From Xylogone sp. PMI_703 (lineage: Eukaryota > Ascomycota > Leotiomycetes), in the NCBI GenBank assembly GCA_021399445.1, contig JAJTUQ010000004.1:3286001-3350000 (forward strand): a stretch of DNA of 64,000 bases, given 5' to 3'. Position numbers and translations under genes: made by a program. Shown piece after piece: positions 11,589 through 22,535 of the stretch. Each line of letters begins with the position of its first letter. Position 1 is the stretch's first letter. The notes beneath the pieces were generated by a model. It was not told the origin of the DNA and searched no databases. It was given only the letters and a program-made list of their open reading frames with translations.

Positions 11589-12356
11589 CTACACCTCCCA
11601 GTGAGAATCGGCAATAGTTTCGGACCTAACTCTGAATTTTGGATTTGGTAATACTAGGCTTGGAATTCTGGGTGCCTGCATCTCGGCGGAGGCTGGATTT
11701 GAGATGTATGGAATGTATTCTGGTAGTAATGGTTGCTACGTAAGTCAGTAAATGTATTCGAAGATCATGCTCAGAACAGCAGGACTTACTCTCTTGGGTG
11801 CTTTCACTAAGGCCCTACTCCAGACTTTATCTGAACTCTCTCCCTCCTCATCTGCACTAGAAACCTTTTGCACAAAAAGACGACTAGCTGTTCTGGCCTG
11901 TTGTATATGCAGATAGAGTCTCCAGAAAAGCCACACTAATAAAATGAAGCCGCCCGTAATAAGGACGATGATAACAATCCTGGCTCCAAGTCTCGCATCC
12001 TCATCTTCCGACTGACAATGATCTAGTGTATAGTCATGATTACTGTCACACGTCCTACGGACACCAATCCAATGGACATTGACGTTCGGCCAGGATTGGG
12101 TATTCGGGTTTATGGAGGTCGCATCATATATAGGCTCATCGTGCCCCATTGCGTTATGAACCCTCAAATATCGGCGCTGCCTGGAAGCGAGGATGACAAT
12201 GAAGAGGATTATTACCAGCACCATGATTGATTTCTGAGTTCGATTCCACATTAGAACAGGAGCGTCACCCCAGAATTGTGCTGGGATTAGTGAAGGTCTC
12301 CTAAAGTCTGGCCTGCCTTCATCAGTAGCTGACCTCTCGGGAGAAGGATTTATCAC
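11589..12356 (-). CDS. Small two-helix membrane protein, function unknown; start unresolved
   Basis: I do not recognise the family. Two exons are well supported: one ending at 11790 with a GTAAGT donor, and 11589-11735 after a CGTAG acceptor, adding 48 residues ending HWEV. The first exon frame is open from 12356, where it begins with GTG just after a TAG, so either an upstream exon exists or translation starts at the ATG at 12251. From that ATG the protein is 202 residues. It has two transmembrane segments, about 8-22 (SIMVLVIILFIVIL) and 91-113 (RIVIIVLITGGFILLVWLFW). Between them is a roughly 65-residue loop with two cysteines (C68, C79), probably exposed on one side of the membrane. The C-terminal tail is basic and Pro-rich. 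Its neighbours are the sugar transporter and a Zn2Cys6 regulator; shared function is unproven. Confidence 0.7.
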
Positions 12357-12867
12357 CTACATCCTTTTCAATACAAACAGCACTTAAGCACTGATTCTTA
12401 ACAGTATCTTATTAAACCGACTTATTAATAGGGATTGCCGCTATTGTATATTGATAACCGTAAGGAAGCCTGACTATGAGTTATCATATCATGTGGATAC
12501 AACACGACAATAAAGACGCAAATGTGGTGCCAGAGGATCTCCAAGTTAAACCGGCAAGTGCAGGGATATACCTAACATTCTAAGTGATTTAATGTTGTGT
12601 AGTATACGGTCCTAACAAGGAAAGAGCGAGATTCAACCCACCCGCTACCGAGTATCGGGAGCCTCGAAGCTTCAAAACAAGCGGCCAGTATCCTAACGAA
12701 GAGGTCTAATTGTCAAATATCCCGTGTCTCACATCATAAAACCGTAAATATTCTTGCTCATATACATCGTATCTCGTTTTCAATTGTCATTATGACAAGG
12801 CGGATTTAGCCGGATCTGATCCTTCTAGTCCTGCATGTTACCTCGAACTCCGTGGTTGGAAGAAATT
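12357..12867. other. Intergenic region between two minus-strand genes
   Basis: About 510 bp. It should contain the promoter and possibly a missed first exon of the two-TM protein gene, and the 3' end of the Zn2Cys6 factor 1 transcript. I could not find a convincing ATG exon in it. Confidence 0.4.
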
Positions 12868-15055
12868 CTAGGTCCCATATCTATGCTGGCCCATATGGTT
12901 CCAGTTATCCGTGAAGACAGCTCCCATTTGGTTAGACATAGGTGGAGACATGGATGGTGGACTTTGGCTATGAGCTGGCCGGTCACCACGGCGCATTCTT
13001 ATTTGATGCAATGAGTTCAAGAGAGCTTGTGATTGTGTCTCAAAGGTTGACTGGAGTGCTTTTGAATCCTCCCAGCGTTGCCCAAAGGTCTTCAAGGTAT
13101 CATTGATTTGAATAATACAATTTATACTCCTCTCGACGTTATTTTCTCTACCAGAGCTAGGCAATGGAGGAGGAGGAGGAGCACCTGGGAGAAGTGCTAC
13201 ATAGGGTATAACTCCATTCAAAAGTCGCTCTTGGTTTTCTTCGACAACTGCCATAAATTGGCTTCCTATAAAGAAGACGCGCAGAGCATCGTGATAGGTT
13301 ATGAATGCTGGGTTGAGTGGGTCCCTACTGAATGGGAACATCTTCTGCATATATGCAATTGAGTACTCGAAAATAAGAGTTTTCCCGTATTCCGAAACAG
13401 CTGGCACGCGAGAAGATGGGGCAAGACAGTATACATAGCTGTACAACACCTCTAAATCAAACAGCTTCCTCATTGCAGAAGGAAGCCCGCCAGGGTATGA
13501 TTCGGACCACTCACGCATCTCCTGGCATACTTGCCAGAGATAATTTGAGGATCCCTGCAAAGGGCTTCGAGATGACTGAAAAAGCTCCTGGTACCACCGC
13601 GATTGAATTGTTCTTAGCTGAAAGAAATGCAAGGCTGTTTCAAGGGAATGTGGCCCCACAACTGGAGGTGAGTGATCATTTGCTATTGTTGCCGCCATCG
13701 ACGGGAGAGCAACGTTAACCGTATCATCAGCGAAGGAGAAGGCCCGAAAATGAACCATGCTAATGGATCTGTCGCTTGTTATTAGCAGTTTCTCGAAGCA
13801 AGTATAGTTTTAGTCATACCTATCAAGGGAGTATACGCAATAAAATACTTTCCGTCTTAAGTCAAGCGCATTTTTATCAGGCTGTTGCTCCTTGGGAGCG
13901 TCCTGATGGAACCCCAGGTCAACTACAGCGCGGCAAGTAAATCCAACCAGCTGCCAACTATCAAAGTGTGCAGGATCCAACATGGAATATTGCACAAGCA
14001 TGACCAGCGCTTGAATTTGAACTATATATCCAGGCGTGAGAACTTTATCCGCATACTTCAAAGCACGGCCCACCCAAGCGACACCATCCGCATAGAAAGG
14101 ATCAGCTCTGGTCCTTGACTGAGCCACGGATGCGACTGCTAATACCATAAACAGAAGCCAATGCTCAAAATCTGCCACAGGACGGCCATTTACCTGATAT
14201 ATTGCGTCAAGGGCGTTAAACAGTGCAGTCTCAGAAAAGACTGGATAAAGCGCATAAACATTATCCAGATAATACTGGACTAGAGCCATAGCAGACGGCC
14301 TTGGGGGCAGCTGAAACGTTTTTTCCTGCGGGACGGGCTCGTTCATGGTAGCAGCAAGGACAAGACGGGCAAATGTCATATTAGTTGTAGCAGCCTCGAA
14401 GTCTCGAGTTGTAGCATCGACAGAGCTAAACGGGATGAGCAAATGAGCTTCAACAAGAGTAGGAAAATACATACAGAAACCCAAAGTCAGACACAAGCTC
14501 ATTAACGTCTGCCGCTTCCCGGCGTCTTGCAGCCTTTCCATGAATTGCAGCACGGATAGTGGCTAGAGAATCCTTACGGTCAGGGGGTTCCGAAGGGGGT
14601 TCGTCGGCTTCGTGCATAGCCACGGACTCTTTTCGAGATCTAGCATACGCTATCCGTCTTTCAAGCTTCTCCACTCGGGATTCAAGTGACGCGACATAGC
14701 TGTGAACAATTACTATCTGGATGACCAGTACTGTGGCTTGTGGTGAACAAACCTCCGTTCTTTCCCTTTAGCAAATTGGTCATTGGCACTTGAGCATTCA
14801 TTCACCCTGCCTGACTTTTCACATGCTGTACATGCAGGTAGTTTTCCATCGCACTATGTCAAGTAAGTTACTTTTCTCTCACTACTCACGAAGGACAAGG
14901 AGATGGCCCAAACCTTTATCTTCGCAGCACGGCCTTAAGATCGATGTTAGCTGGATCATGGATTAGAATGAAAAGTGTTGCCTACATCTTGAGCATGCTG
15001 AAACTGGTCTCGAGACTCTCAGCAATGGTGTCTCCAAGGGACCCGTTCTACGCAT
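12868..15055 (-). CDS. Zn2Cys6 (C6 zinc cluster) transcription factor 1 with fungal-specific TF domain
   Basis: Nuclear DNA-binding regulator. Six exons on the minus strand: 14986-15055, 14914-14933, 14753-14853, 14475-14699, 13820-14425, 12868-13768; 640 residues. The zinc cluster is complete only after joining the first three exons: C21-x2-C24-x6-C31-x6-C38-x2-C41-x8-C50. Exon 2 is only 20 nt and codes the basic RAAKIK between C24 and C31. Intron 1 has a GCTAAC branch site; introns 2 and 3 use GTTTGG and GTTTGT donors. After the cluster comes a short coiled coil (SYVASLESRVEKLERRI), then the fungal_trans middle homology region with LVQYYLDNVYALYPVF, ALVMLVQYSML, GFTCRAVVDLGFHQD, YSLDRSIS and VALP. 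The C-terminus is Pro/Met/Ser-rich. Divergent from Zn2Cys6 factor 2 about 1.1 kb away. Target genes unknown; the neighbouring transporter is a candidate. Confidence 0.92.
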
Positions 15056-16186
15056 TTTGCCGGCGCAGCACCTAGCTCAGAGATATCTTCACTTGCAATA
15101 TAAGGGCTACTTAGATCCCATCATCTACTGAAATGGGTATGTATGCTTTCACGCAAAGTTAGCGTTGACTCATCTAAGATCAACGAAGAAGAGTGAATAT
15201 GATTTAAACGGTGTTTCCCACGCAACGATCCCAAGAGACCCTCTTCATGTAGGCAGCCGGGAGAGTGGGTGCATATGCATACGCACGACAAGTATTAGAA
15301 TTGACGAGAAGTAGGGTGTGATGAACCGGGCTCTGTTTTGTTTTACTTACTCACGGCTGCAGGTCTTAGAATGCAAAACCATTAGATGAGCCCATCTACA
15401 GCGTCAGGCTTAGGAGGCTGAGATCGTCAGGCAAATGCCACCACAGCCTGAAATGAAATTCGAGCTACAAAATATTGACGGACAAAATACGCCCCGCAAC
15501 CTGCTCTTCTGCTTTTAGCTGCGGCCGGGAATCTGGATATAAGGTAGCTTAGGAAGGTGGCAGTATATCTGGACCTGGTGCCGTTGCTTCGGACGTTTTC
15601 CGTTTCCAACTCAGGTTTCTGGGAGAGCGGATGTGATTAGTTCGCACAACCAGAGCGATAAGGTAATCGTCGTGAGGTCTAAGCGACCCTCGAGGACCAG
15701 CCCGTGCAGCGATATTTCAGGGGGGCCAACCTCGAGCCAACAATAGCCCAAGTTCTGGGACTGCATAATAATTATGTCTTACTTCGACTAGAGACCGCTT
15801 TGCCCCCCGATGGGTCTGTATAACAGCGGCTTCCAACAAAAACGTTGACCACTATTCGGCTGCACTTTCTCTGGTCCAATCGAGAGCGGGGGATGTCGTT
15901 TGGCCTGAGAGATACCAGAGACATTGTGCGATATCCATACTCTCACCATCAAGCCTATCCATCTCGTATTATTTTCAAGGGTCAGACGCCGCAACTACTG
16001 CAGGAGCACGCCACTGATTCGCCCTGAGAGTCGCAAGTGGGCAATATCTAGAGCCGGTGATCCTCTACCGCCCAAACCGAATGCAGAGTACTTCCACATA
16101 GAGCCCTATGCGACGATGGTGAATCTTCCGCTGTCAGATATAACATCATCTCGCAGCGTCGCCGACAATTAATTCCCAATATCTCC
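15056..16186. promoter_or_regulatory. Shared promoter region of two divergent Zn2Cys6 regulators
   Basis: About 1.1 kb between the two start codons. It must carry both promoters, so mutual or self-regulation is possible. Short frames here have no recognisable domain. I found no clear paired CGG triplet site strong enough to list as an operator. Confidence 0.55.
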
Positions 16187-18722
16187 ATGAATCCAGCAGA
16201 TGTGTTCCGGCATGGCGCAAGGGACGTCAAGCCGTTCCGTGAAAGCAGCCACGAGAGCGAGGATCACTCGCCCAGAATCGCACACACTTTAACTGCATGT
16301 TGCAGGTGTCGTCAGGTTTGTAGGAAATTTGCACCAGGATAGGGGATCATGTTGAGGGCTAATATGTGTTTCTAGAGAAAAACAAGATGCGATCCTAATC
16401 TTCCACGCTGCCTTCCTTGCGAGCGCGCCGGCTCGGTATGTGAGTATTTTGATACAACAAAGGGTAAAAAGATATCCCGAACATATGTGATACGGCTCCA
16501 AGAAAAGGTGCAAGCTTTAGAAGCAGAACTTGCTCAGTATATAGAAGAAGAGGGGTTTCCACAGAATACCGAAGACATTGTTCGCCCTGGAGGTCTCGTT
16601 CGTCTCGATGAAAACGATGATACCCCGCGATATTTGGGCCCATCTAGTGGTATCGCCATGACCAGACTTGTTATGGAGGAAGCGAAGAAGTATACTGATT
16701 CACGGTCTATAAGAGAACTGGTACCCGAGGTTCGGCAGCGAAGGAAGCTTGCACAAGCACCTGCGGTAGTAACAGAACGAAAGAAATCATATCCAATGAT
16801 CAGCGCTGTAGCCGCGCAAAGTTTACCTAGTCGATTGGTAACTGACAAGCTAGTAGAGGTATTCAATCAAAAGGGTACGTCACACTTTGTCTCACGCGAA
16901 CTTAATCATACAAAGCAGTGAATTTTATTTGTTGATCATTTCACAGCCCAAGCTCTATTGCCAACGTTGCATGAGCCTACACTGGCCAAGGACCTGCAGG
17001 ATGTCTATGATGGTAGCACTGATCCGTATAAGAACTTTGTTCTTAGGATGGTGTTAGCAATAAGCATGCAAAAGCTAGATTCTCAATATGCCGGTCTTGC
17101 GGACAGTTACTACTTGGCCGCTATGGCTTACATAGAAGATGTGATCCGTCCCAAGGATATAAAGACTCTTCAGTGCTTGGTTCTAATTGCCCAATATTCA
17201 ATGTTGACACCAACTCGAACTGCTATCTACTATATTGTAGGCTTAGCTACAAGGCTCTGCCAACAGCTGGGATTGACCGAGGAAAAGACAATTGCACAAG
17301 GGGTGTCCATGGGGCTTGTAAACCCCTTGCAGTTGGATATGCGGCGCCGACTTGCATGGATTGTTCTCTCCATGGAGTATGGTTTAGCACAAAGTATGGG
17401 TCGGCCAAACGCATTTGCTACCGGCCAAGATCATGTTGATATCAAATTCTTCGAGGTGGTTGAGGATGAATTTATCACTCCCGATGGTGTCCTAACTGCA
17501 GCCCCATCGGAGAAGAAGGTGCTATCTATACATTTTCTAAAGATGAGATTACTGCAGGCAGAGATTCGGAGAGTATTATACGAGCGAAAACGCGCTGAAC
17601 CGAAGAACGAAGATCATCCATGGTTTGCAAAAATGGAACAAGAACTTCAAGACTGGCTCGACCGCGCTCCTACAAACCCAAACTGGGCCAAAGCTTGGTA
17701 TGTAGAGGTAGCGTCTTTGTGACTCGAGTTGCTAATTTTCTTCGTGCAGGTTCAAAGGGAAGTATAACACTATGTTAGTATTTCTTTTCAGGCCGTCTCC
17801 ACAAGTTCCTAAGCCATCAGTTCGTTCAGCCCTGATATGCTACGATGCATCAGCATACAATATCAAGTTTCAAAGCCAGCAGATGCAGAGCGGTCAGACG
17901 GATATCACTTGGGTGTTTGTTCTATCTTTATTCATGGCCATCAATACCATCCTCTGGACAATATCCTATCCTGAAGTCCGTGCTCTCCACCGCAAAGAGG
18001 AACTCGAGGAACACATTGATATTGCATTGGATGTTATCGAGAAATGCCGAGAGCGTTGGCCAGGAACTGCTGCCGCCTCTTCTCTCTACTCGAAGCTTGC
18101 TAAGGGATGCTTGATGAGTTATAGAAATGATAATTCCCACGCAGCTTCTTCGCTTTCAGCTAACTCCCCGTCCTCTCTTACGGATGCTAACTCCCCATCG
18201 GCGTCGGAACACTCAAGTGCGACAACCGCCTCTTATATACACTCAGCATTCCATTCATCCCCACCGCAATTTGGCTACGTGTTTGATCAGATGCCGGAGC
18301 AAGTTACGTTTGACTATAGGGATTCCCGACCACCGCAACCATCTTTTCGTTCCAATTCTATATTTATGTCTCCTTCAACTAGGCAGACGGAACGTCGACC
18401 TAGCTACTTTCCACCAGACTTTACCCAGACACAGACCCTACCAAATGCTTGGTATCCGAACCAGGATATATTACACCAGTCCCAACAACTATCTCTTCCG
18501 AATCCTCAGATATTGTCTGAGACAACTTATTTTTCCGAAGGTAGTCCATTTGGCCCACATTTATTTTCAGAGCAGAGCTATGAAATTGGGTTTAGACATG
18601 GGAGTTTGAGCCAACAACAGCAGTTAGAATTGATGCAAAGCTTGGAGACTGAAGGTGTAGCAGAAATCGATAATTTCATGAATCTCACTGCACAGTATGA
18701 ATACCCCATAAAGTTTGAATAA
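16187..18722 (+). CDS. Zn2Cys6 (C6 zinc cluster) transcription factor 2 with fungal-specific TF domain
   Basis: Nuclear DNA-binding regulator, 783 residues from four exons: 16187-16315, 16376-16874, 16947-17697, 17750-18722. The first intron (GTTTGT donor, CTAAT branch, TTCTAG acceptor) splits the zinc cluster. Joined, it reads C38-x2-C41-x6-C48-x6-C55-x2-C58-x6-C65, a perfect spacing. A coiled-coil linker follows (RLQEKVQALEAELAQYIE). The fungal_trans domain spans roughly 200-480, with FNQKAQALLPTLHEPTLAKD, KTLQCLVLIAQYSML, GLATRLCQQLGL, RRRLAWIVLSMEYGLAQSMG and RPNAF. A conserved C-terminal helix follows (TWVFVLSLFMAINTILWTIS). The last 250 residues are Ser/Pro/Gln-rich and may be an activation region. 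Target and inducer are unknown. Its divergent partner is factor 1; the two proteins are not close copies outside the domain architecture. Confidence 0.93.
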
Positions 18723-19589
18723 ACTTTTGCGCCAAACGAGACTTTAACTATATTTTTATGTCAGACACTGGATATCTGATTGATGCGTTTCAACGAGCTA
18801 CCCGCTTCAGGTCTCTTAAGGCTTTCAAAAGCCAAATAACTATCAAATCTAGATAGTTTTACGAACGATGATGTTGACGATGCCACATTTATTTGGAAGG
18901 CAGCAATGAACTGAGATAAGGGTTTCTTTTTGGAAGGTATAAATGATGTGAATATACCAGATTTGCTGCGAAGCAATATATATTTTTAAACTCAAAAGAG
19001 TACGTTGTAACGAATATATCACGGCAATCGAAGAGATGATACCCATTCACAACGATATTATGGCAACTGCATTAGAATTGTATATCTAACGTGTGGTTTG
19101 GAATAATTCTCTCTTTGCTTTCCCTTGAACTGATGCTTTTCTCTCTGTACTGCCTGAAACCTTGTTCATTGACGGAAATGCAAATCGAAGTATTACTGTA
19201 TTAGGTATTAGTTTTGTTGTTTGCAGTGTTGTTCATTGGTATAGGTTCTTCTAGGGCAACTGTTCTACTATTCTACTGCAATGACAAGATTTATTGGGCT
19301 TTTGTCATCTAGGATAGCTCATCTTTATGTGGACCATGGCGACGGTGCCTTATGCACCCAAATATGAGATAGGCAAGATGATAGCCCATTAACCCATCAC
19401 TTTCCAATTCGAATTACCGGGACAGTGCAGAACAACTGCAACGGCTGTATGTCTCTCAACCCAACTATATAAGACTTTCTCTAAGGCACACAAAATGAGT
19501 ACCCTAAGAGTAGAAGCAATAAAGCTAACCATTACCACATATTTACATTAAGCACTATGGTAGAGTTGTTCCATGTGCAATCACGTGGG
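18723..19589. other. Convergent intergenic region
   Basis: About 870 bp, AT-rich, between stops of factor 2 and the helical-repeat-like gene. Presumably 3' untranslated sequence. No gene or RNA feature seen. Confidence 0.5.
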
Positions 19590-22072
19590 TTACCAATCGG
19601 CCTCTTCCCTAATCATTCCTGAGCTCCCAGCGTTATCTTCTAGCTTTAAGCTCAACATTGATCCTTCAAATGACCTTTCGGTTTTCTTTCTCGCCGTATG
19701 CTTTGAGCTCCTCTTCTTTTTCTTAGAACCAGGATCATCACTAATTGGAGCTTCCTTGATCCATTGTACAATAGCTTCTGCTCTTTCTGTACTAATAGGG
19801 TATTCTTTCCCATCTTCTTGGGCCCAGCGCTTAGGTATTTCCCTACCTTCCGCTTTCCTAGCTTCCTCTTCCTGTATACGTTGTCTTGCAGCAACTGCAG
19901 CATGGAAGCTCGCTTCATCGTGAACTCTATCATCCTCTAATGCTTCCATAATGGCCTGTTGTCTAAGGCGTTCTTTCCTCTCCGCTGTGGTTTCCTTTTG
20001 CTGACTCGAAGACCCTTGCCCTGGAAGAGGGGCTGGTGCACAGAGAGTTTCCCATGAGTGCTGAAGTTGAATCCAGTTATCAGTTCGACGTAGCACCTCA
20101 ATCCAATCAGCCCGGCTAGGAGATCGTGGTGCCTGGAAAATAGGATAACCATCGCAAATTCGAGCCAATCGTGCGACCATGTAGGCATGACGTTGTAGCT
20201 CGCGCGCTGAAGTTTGTATCAGACAATGACATAGTAATAACGAGTGAAGTGCATCAGTGAGGAGTGGATGATAAGTAATTGCCTCATTGCTATCTGCATT
20301 GGTGAAGAGTTCTTTCGATGCTTCATGTTGTGAGGGCTCTGTCTGTTGCTTAGCTGTCGCCACATTAGATACCACAGGATACGGAGGCAGATCAGTGAGT
20401 GGAGTCGCGGAAAAGAGAGATGAAATCTGATAGATAGTAGCCTTTGGAGGCCTTGTTGAATCAATGTGTTCGAAATGTTCTTGTTGCCGATTATGGTTTG
20501 TATGTCTCCAATTATGCGGAATCAGCGCGCCGGAAAGTTTGTCGTTACTTGGTGATGAATGAGTTGAATGGTTCAGTATTTGCCGTGAGGTCTGAGGAGT
20601 GATTTCTCGGAATTTGGGTATATTGTAATTGTTTGCCGCTTGGTGTGCCTTATGCATATATTCTTGAGTGAATTCGCTAGGTAACCCTGCAGTGTAATCG
20701 AACAGAGATAAGAAAGAAATATAATCCCTGAGAGCACGCTTGGCATAAGTTTTCACAGTTTTACGAGCTTCCAAGCGCTGCCGCTGGGCCTTCGTTTCTG
20801 CTTCGCTCAGTGTATACACTTCTGTGGTGGATGCGCTGTTACCGTTAATCATTTCACCTCTCATGCTATTAGATCTATACTGTTGGGTTGGAAGTGCCTG
20901 TCTAACATGCTGAAAAGCAATTGTGAGGTAGACACCGGCACGATGGAAGAGAAGCTGGGTTTCTAAGCTGCTAGGGTGATCCTCCTCTTGTAGCTTTGTT
21001 TCTTGTCTCCATCTGTTACTGCGTTGGGGGTCTGTTGTTATATCTCGTGCTAACTGAAGCTGTTGCCCGCTAGTTTCATGTTGATTCTGGTAATATCTAC
21101 ATATCTGTAGTGCTGTGGTGAGATCTTGTGCAGCGCCTAAGAAATCGTCTTTGAACATTCTCGTAACTGCTCGAGTCCTGAGTACCTCGGCTTCACTTGA
21201 TCTCTCAGCGATCACTTGGTTTAAAGGCTGCAAGCTAGTACATTCAGCCAATTGACGAGATGGTATCTTTTCATGAAAGAAATGAACGTATTTCGCATCG
21301 GCATTCAGTGGACTTCGTTGTAAGACAAGTTGAGCTACGTCCTCTAATGAAGAGGCTGACTGCATTGTGGCAACACTACAGGCAATCTCATCTAAGTGAT
21401 AAGCTTTCGAGAGCTTCTGAGTAGCCTGCTCTCTCATTCTGTGTTTGCGCTCCCTACTCAACTTCGCATTACCTCCGTTCCCTCCAAGTCCCAAACCCAA
21501 AGCTGTCCCACTATTTGGAAAGAGCCTGTTGATGGCATTGAGCGAGTTTGTGAGGGATGAGGAGGTGATACCGTTAGTGGCTCGCACTGCAAGGTTTGTT
21601 GCATCGTCAACGAGTTTCCGAATTTTGAGAAGATCAAAAAAGACGGCTGGATCAATAGGTCTAGGACGTGGTAAGTAGTAGTTATTATTTGCAAGACTTT
21701 CGAGGACGTCGGCGGGTAATTGGAGCCATGGGCCATGAAACGATGATATATATCGCCAATGCCTGTCACGATGTTAGCCACTAAATCTAAACATAACAAT
21801 TGTATGCAACCTGTGCAATGGATTAAGCTGTGTTGACTATGTTGTTTGTGAAGAAGTAGCCATAGGCAGGCAGTTAAAACGGTGTACGTTCTAGTAACGA
21901 CAACAATCTAAAAAGACCAGTGATATGCATACTTATTTCGGCAGATAATCAGGGAAGAAGTAGAGAGGTGCGGGGGTTTAGATTCGTCGTGTCTAGACTT
22001 TAGGATGGGAGGATCCGTAGAAACTTTGGTATTAGGGCTCTCGCCAGGGCTTTTGTTCTTTTTCTTTGCCAT
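19590..22072 (-). CDS. Conserved fungal protein with TPR-like helices, function unknown
   Basis: Two exons, 21933-22072 and 19590-21762, giving 770 residues. The ATG at 22072 starts MAKKKNKSPGESPN. The 170-nt intron has a GTATGC donor and a GACAG acceptor. Its junction restores RNKHWRYISSFHGPWLQLP, a motif I recall as conserved in uncharacterised proteins of filamentous ascomycetes. Next comes PRPRPIDPAVFFDLLKIRKLVDDATNLAVRA. The middle is helical: FKDDFLGAAQDLTTALQICRYYQ looks like a tetratricopeptide hairpin, with more pairs around YHPLLTDALHSLLLCHCLIQTS and AYMVARLARICDGYPIF. The C-terminal part is basic and acidic coiled coil (AARQRIQEEEARKAEGREIPKRW) ending in a Lys-rich segment. No enzyme motif is seen. 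A cytosolic scaffold role is plausible but unproven. Confidence 0.85.
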
Positions 22073-22535
22073 TCCGCGGCATGTGTTATAAAAAGTATGG
22101 GATAAAATCAATGTGCCTTGGGCGCGACATCATTGTGAGGCGCAATGAGAGATCTTTGACATCGAACTCAACATCACGGCTTGTAGACGTCCAGAATAGG
22201 AAATTTCGGATCAATATGCAACCGAGCTCCCGATGTAGATTACGGGTGCTTATCGTGCATATCCCCTGCACGTTAGCATCCTTGCGTCCCACTTTATCGG
22301 ATCAGGGTCCAGTACTCCACGCAGAATCAATCTAATTATGATTATTGCTCACATAGCTTACAAAGTATCCTCTAAGTTTAATTCTCAAACTTAATAAGAT
22401 CCAAGATCTTATAGATATCACCAGAAGAAAATTCCAGAACTGCGCTACCATACCCTTGTAACAACAAACTCTAACCTGGGATCTTGATGAGCTCGCTGTG
22501 CTATCACACTCCAGAATTCATACAACATATCTACG
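22073..22535. other. Intergenic region between two minus-strand genes
   Basis: About 460 bp holding the promoter of the helical-repeat-like gene and the 3' end of the VPS9 transcript. Nothing else supported. Confidence 0.5.
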
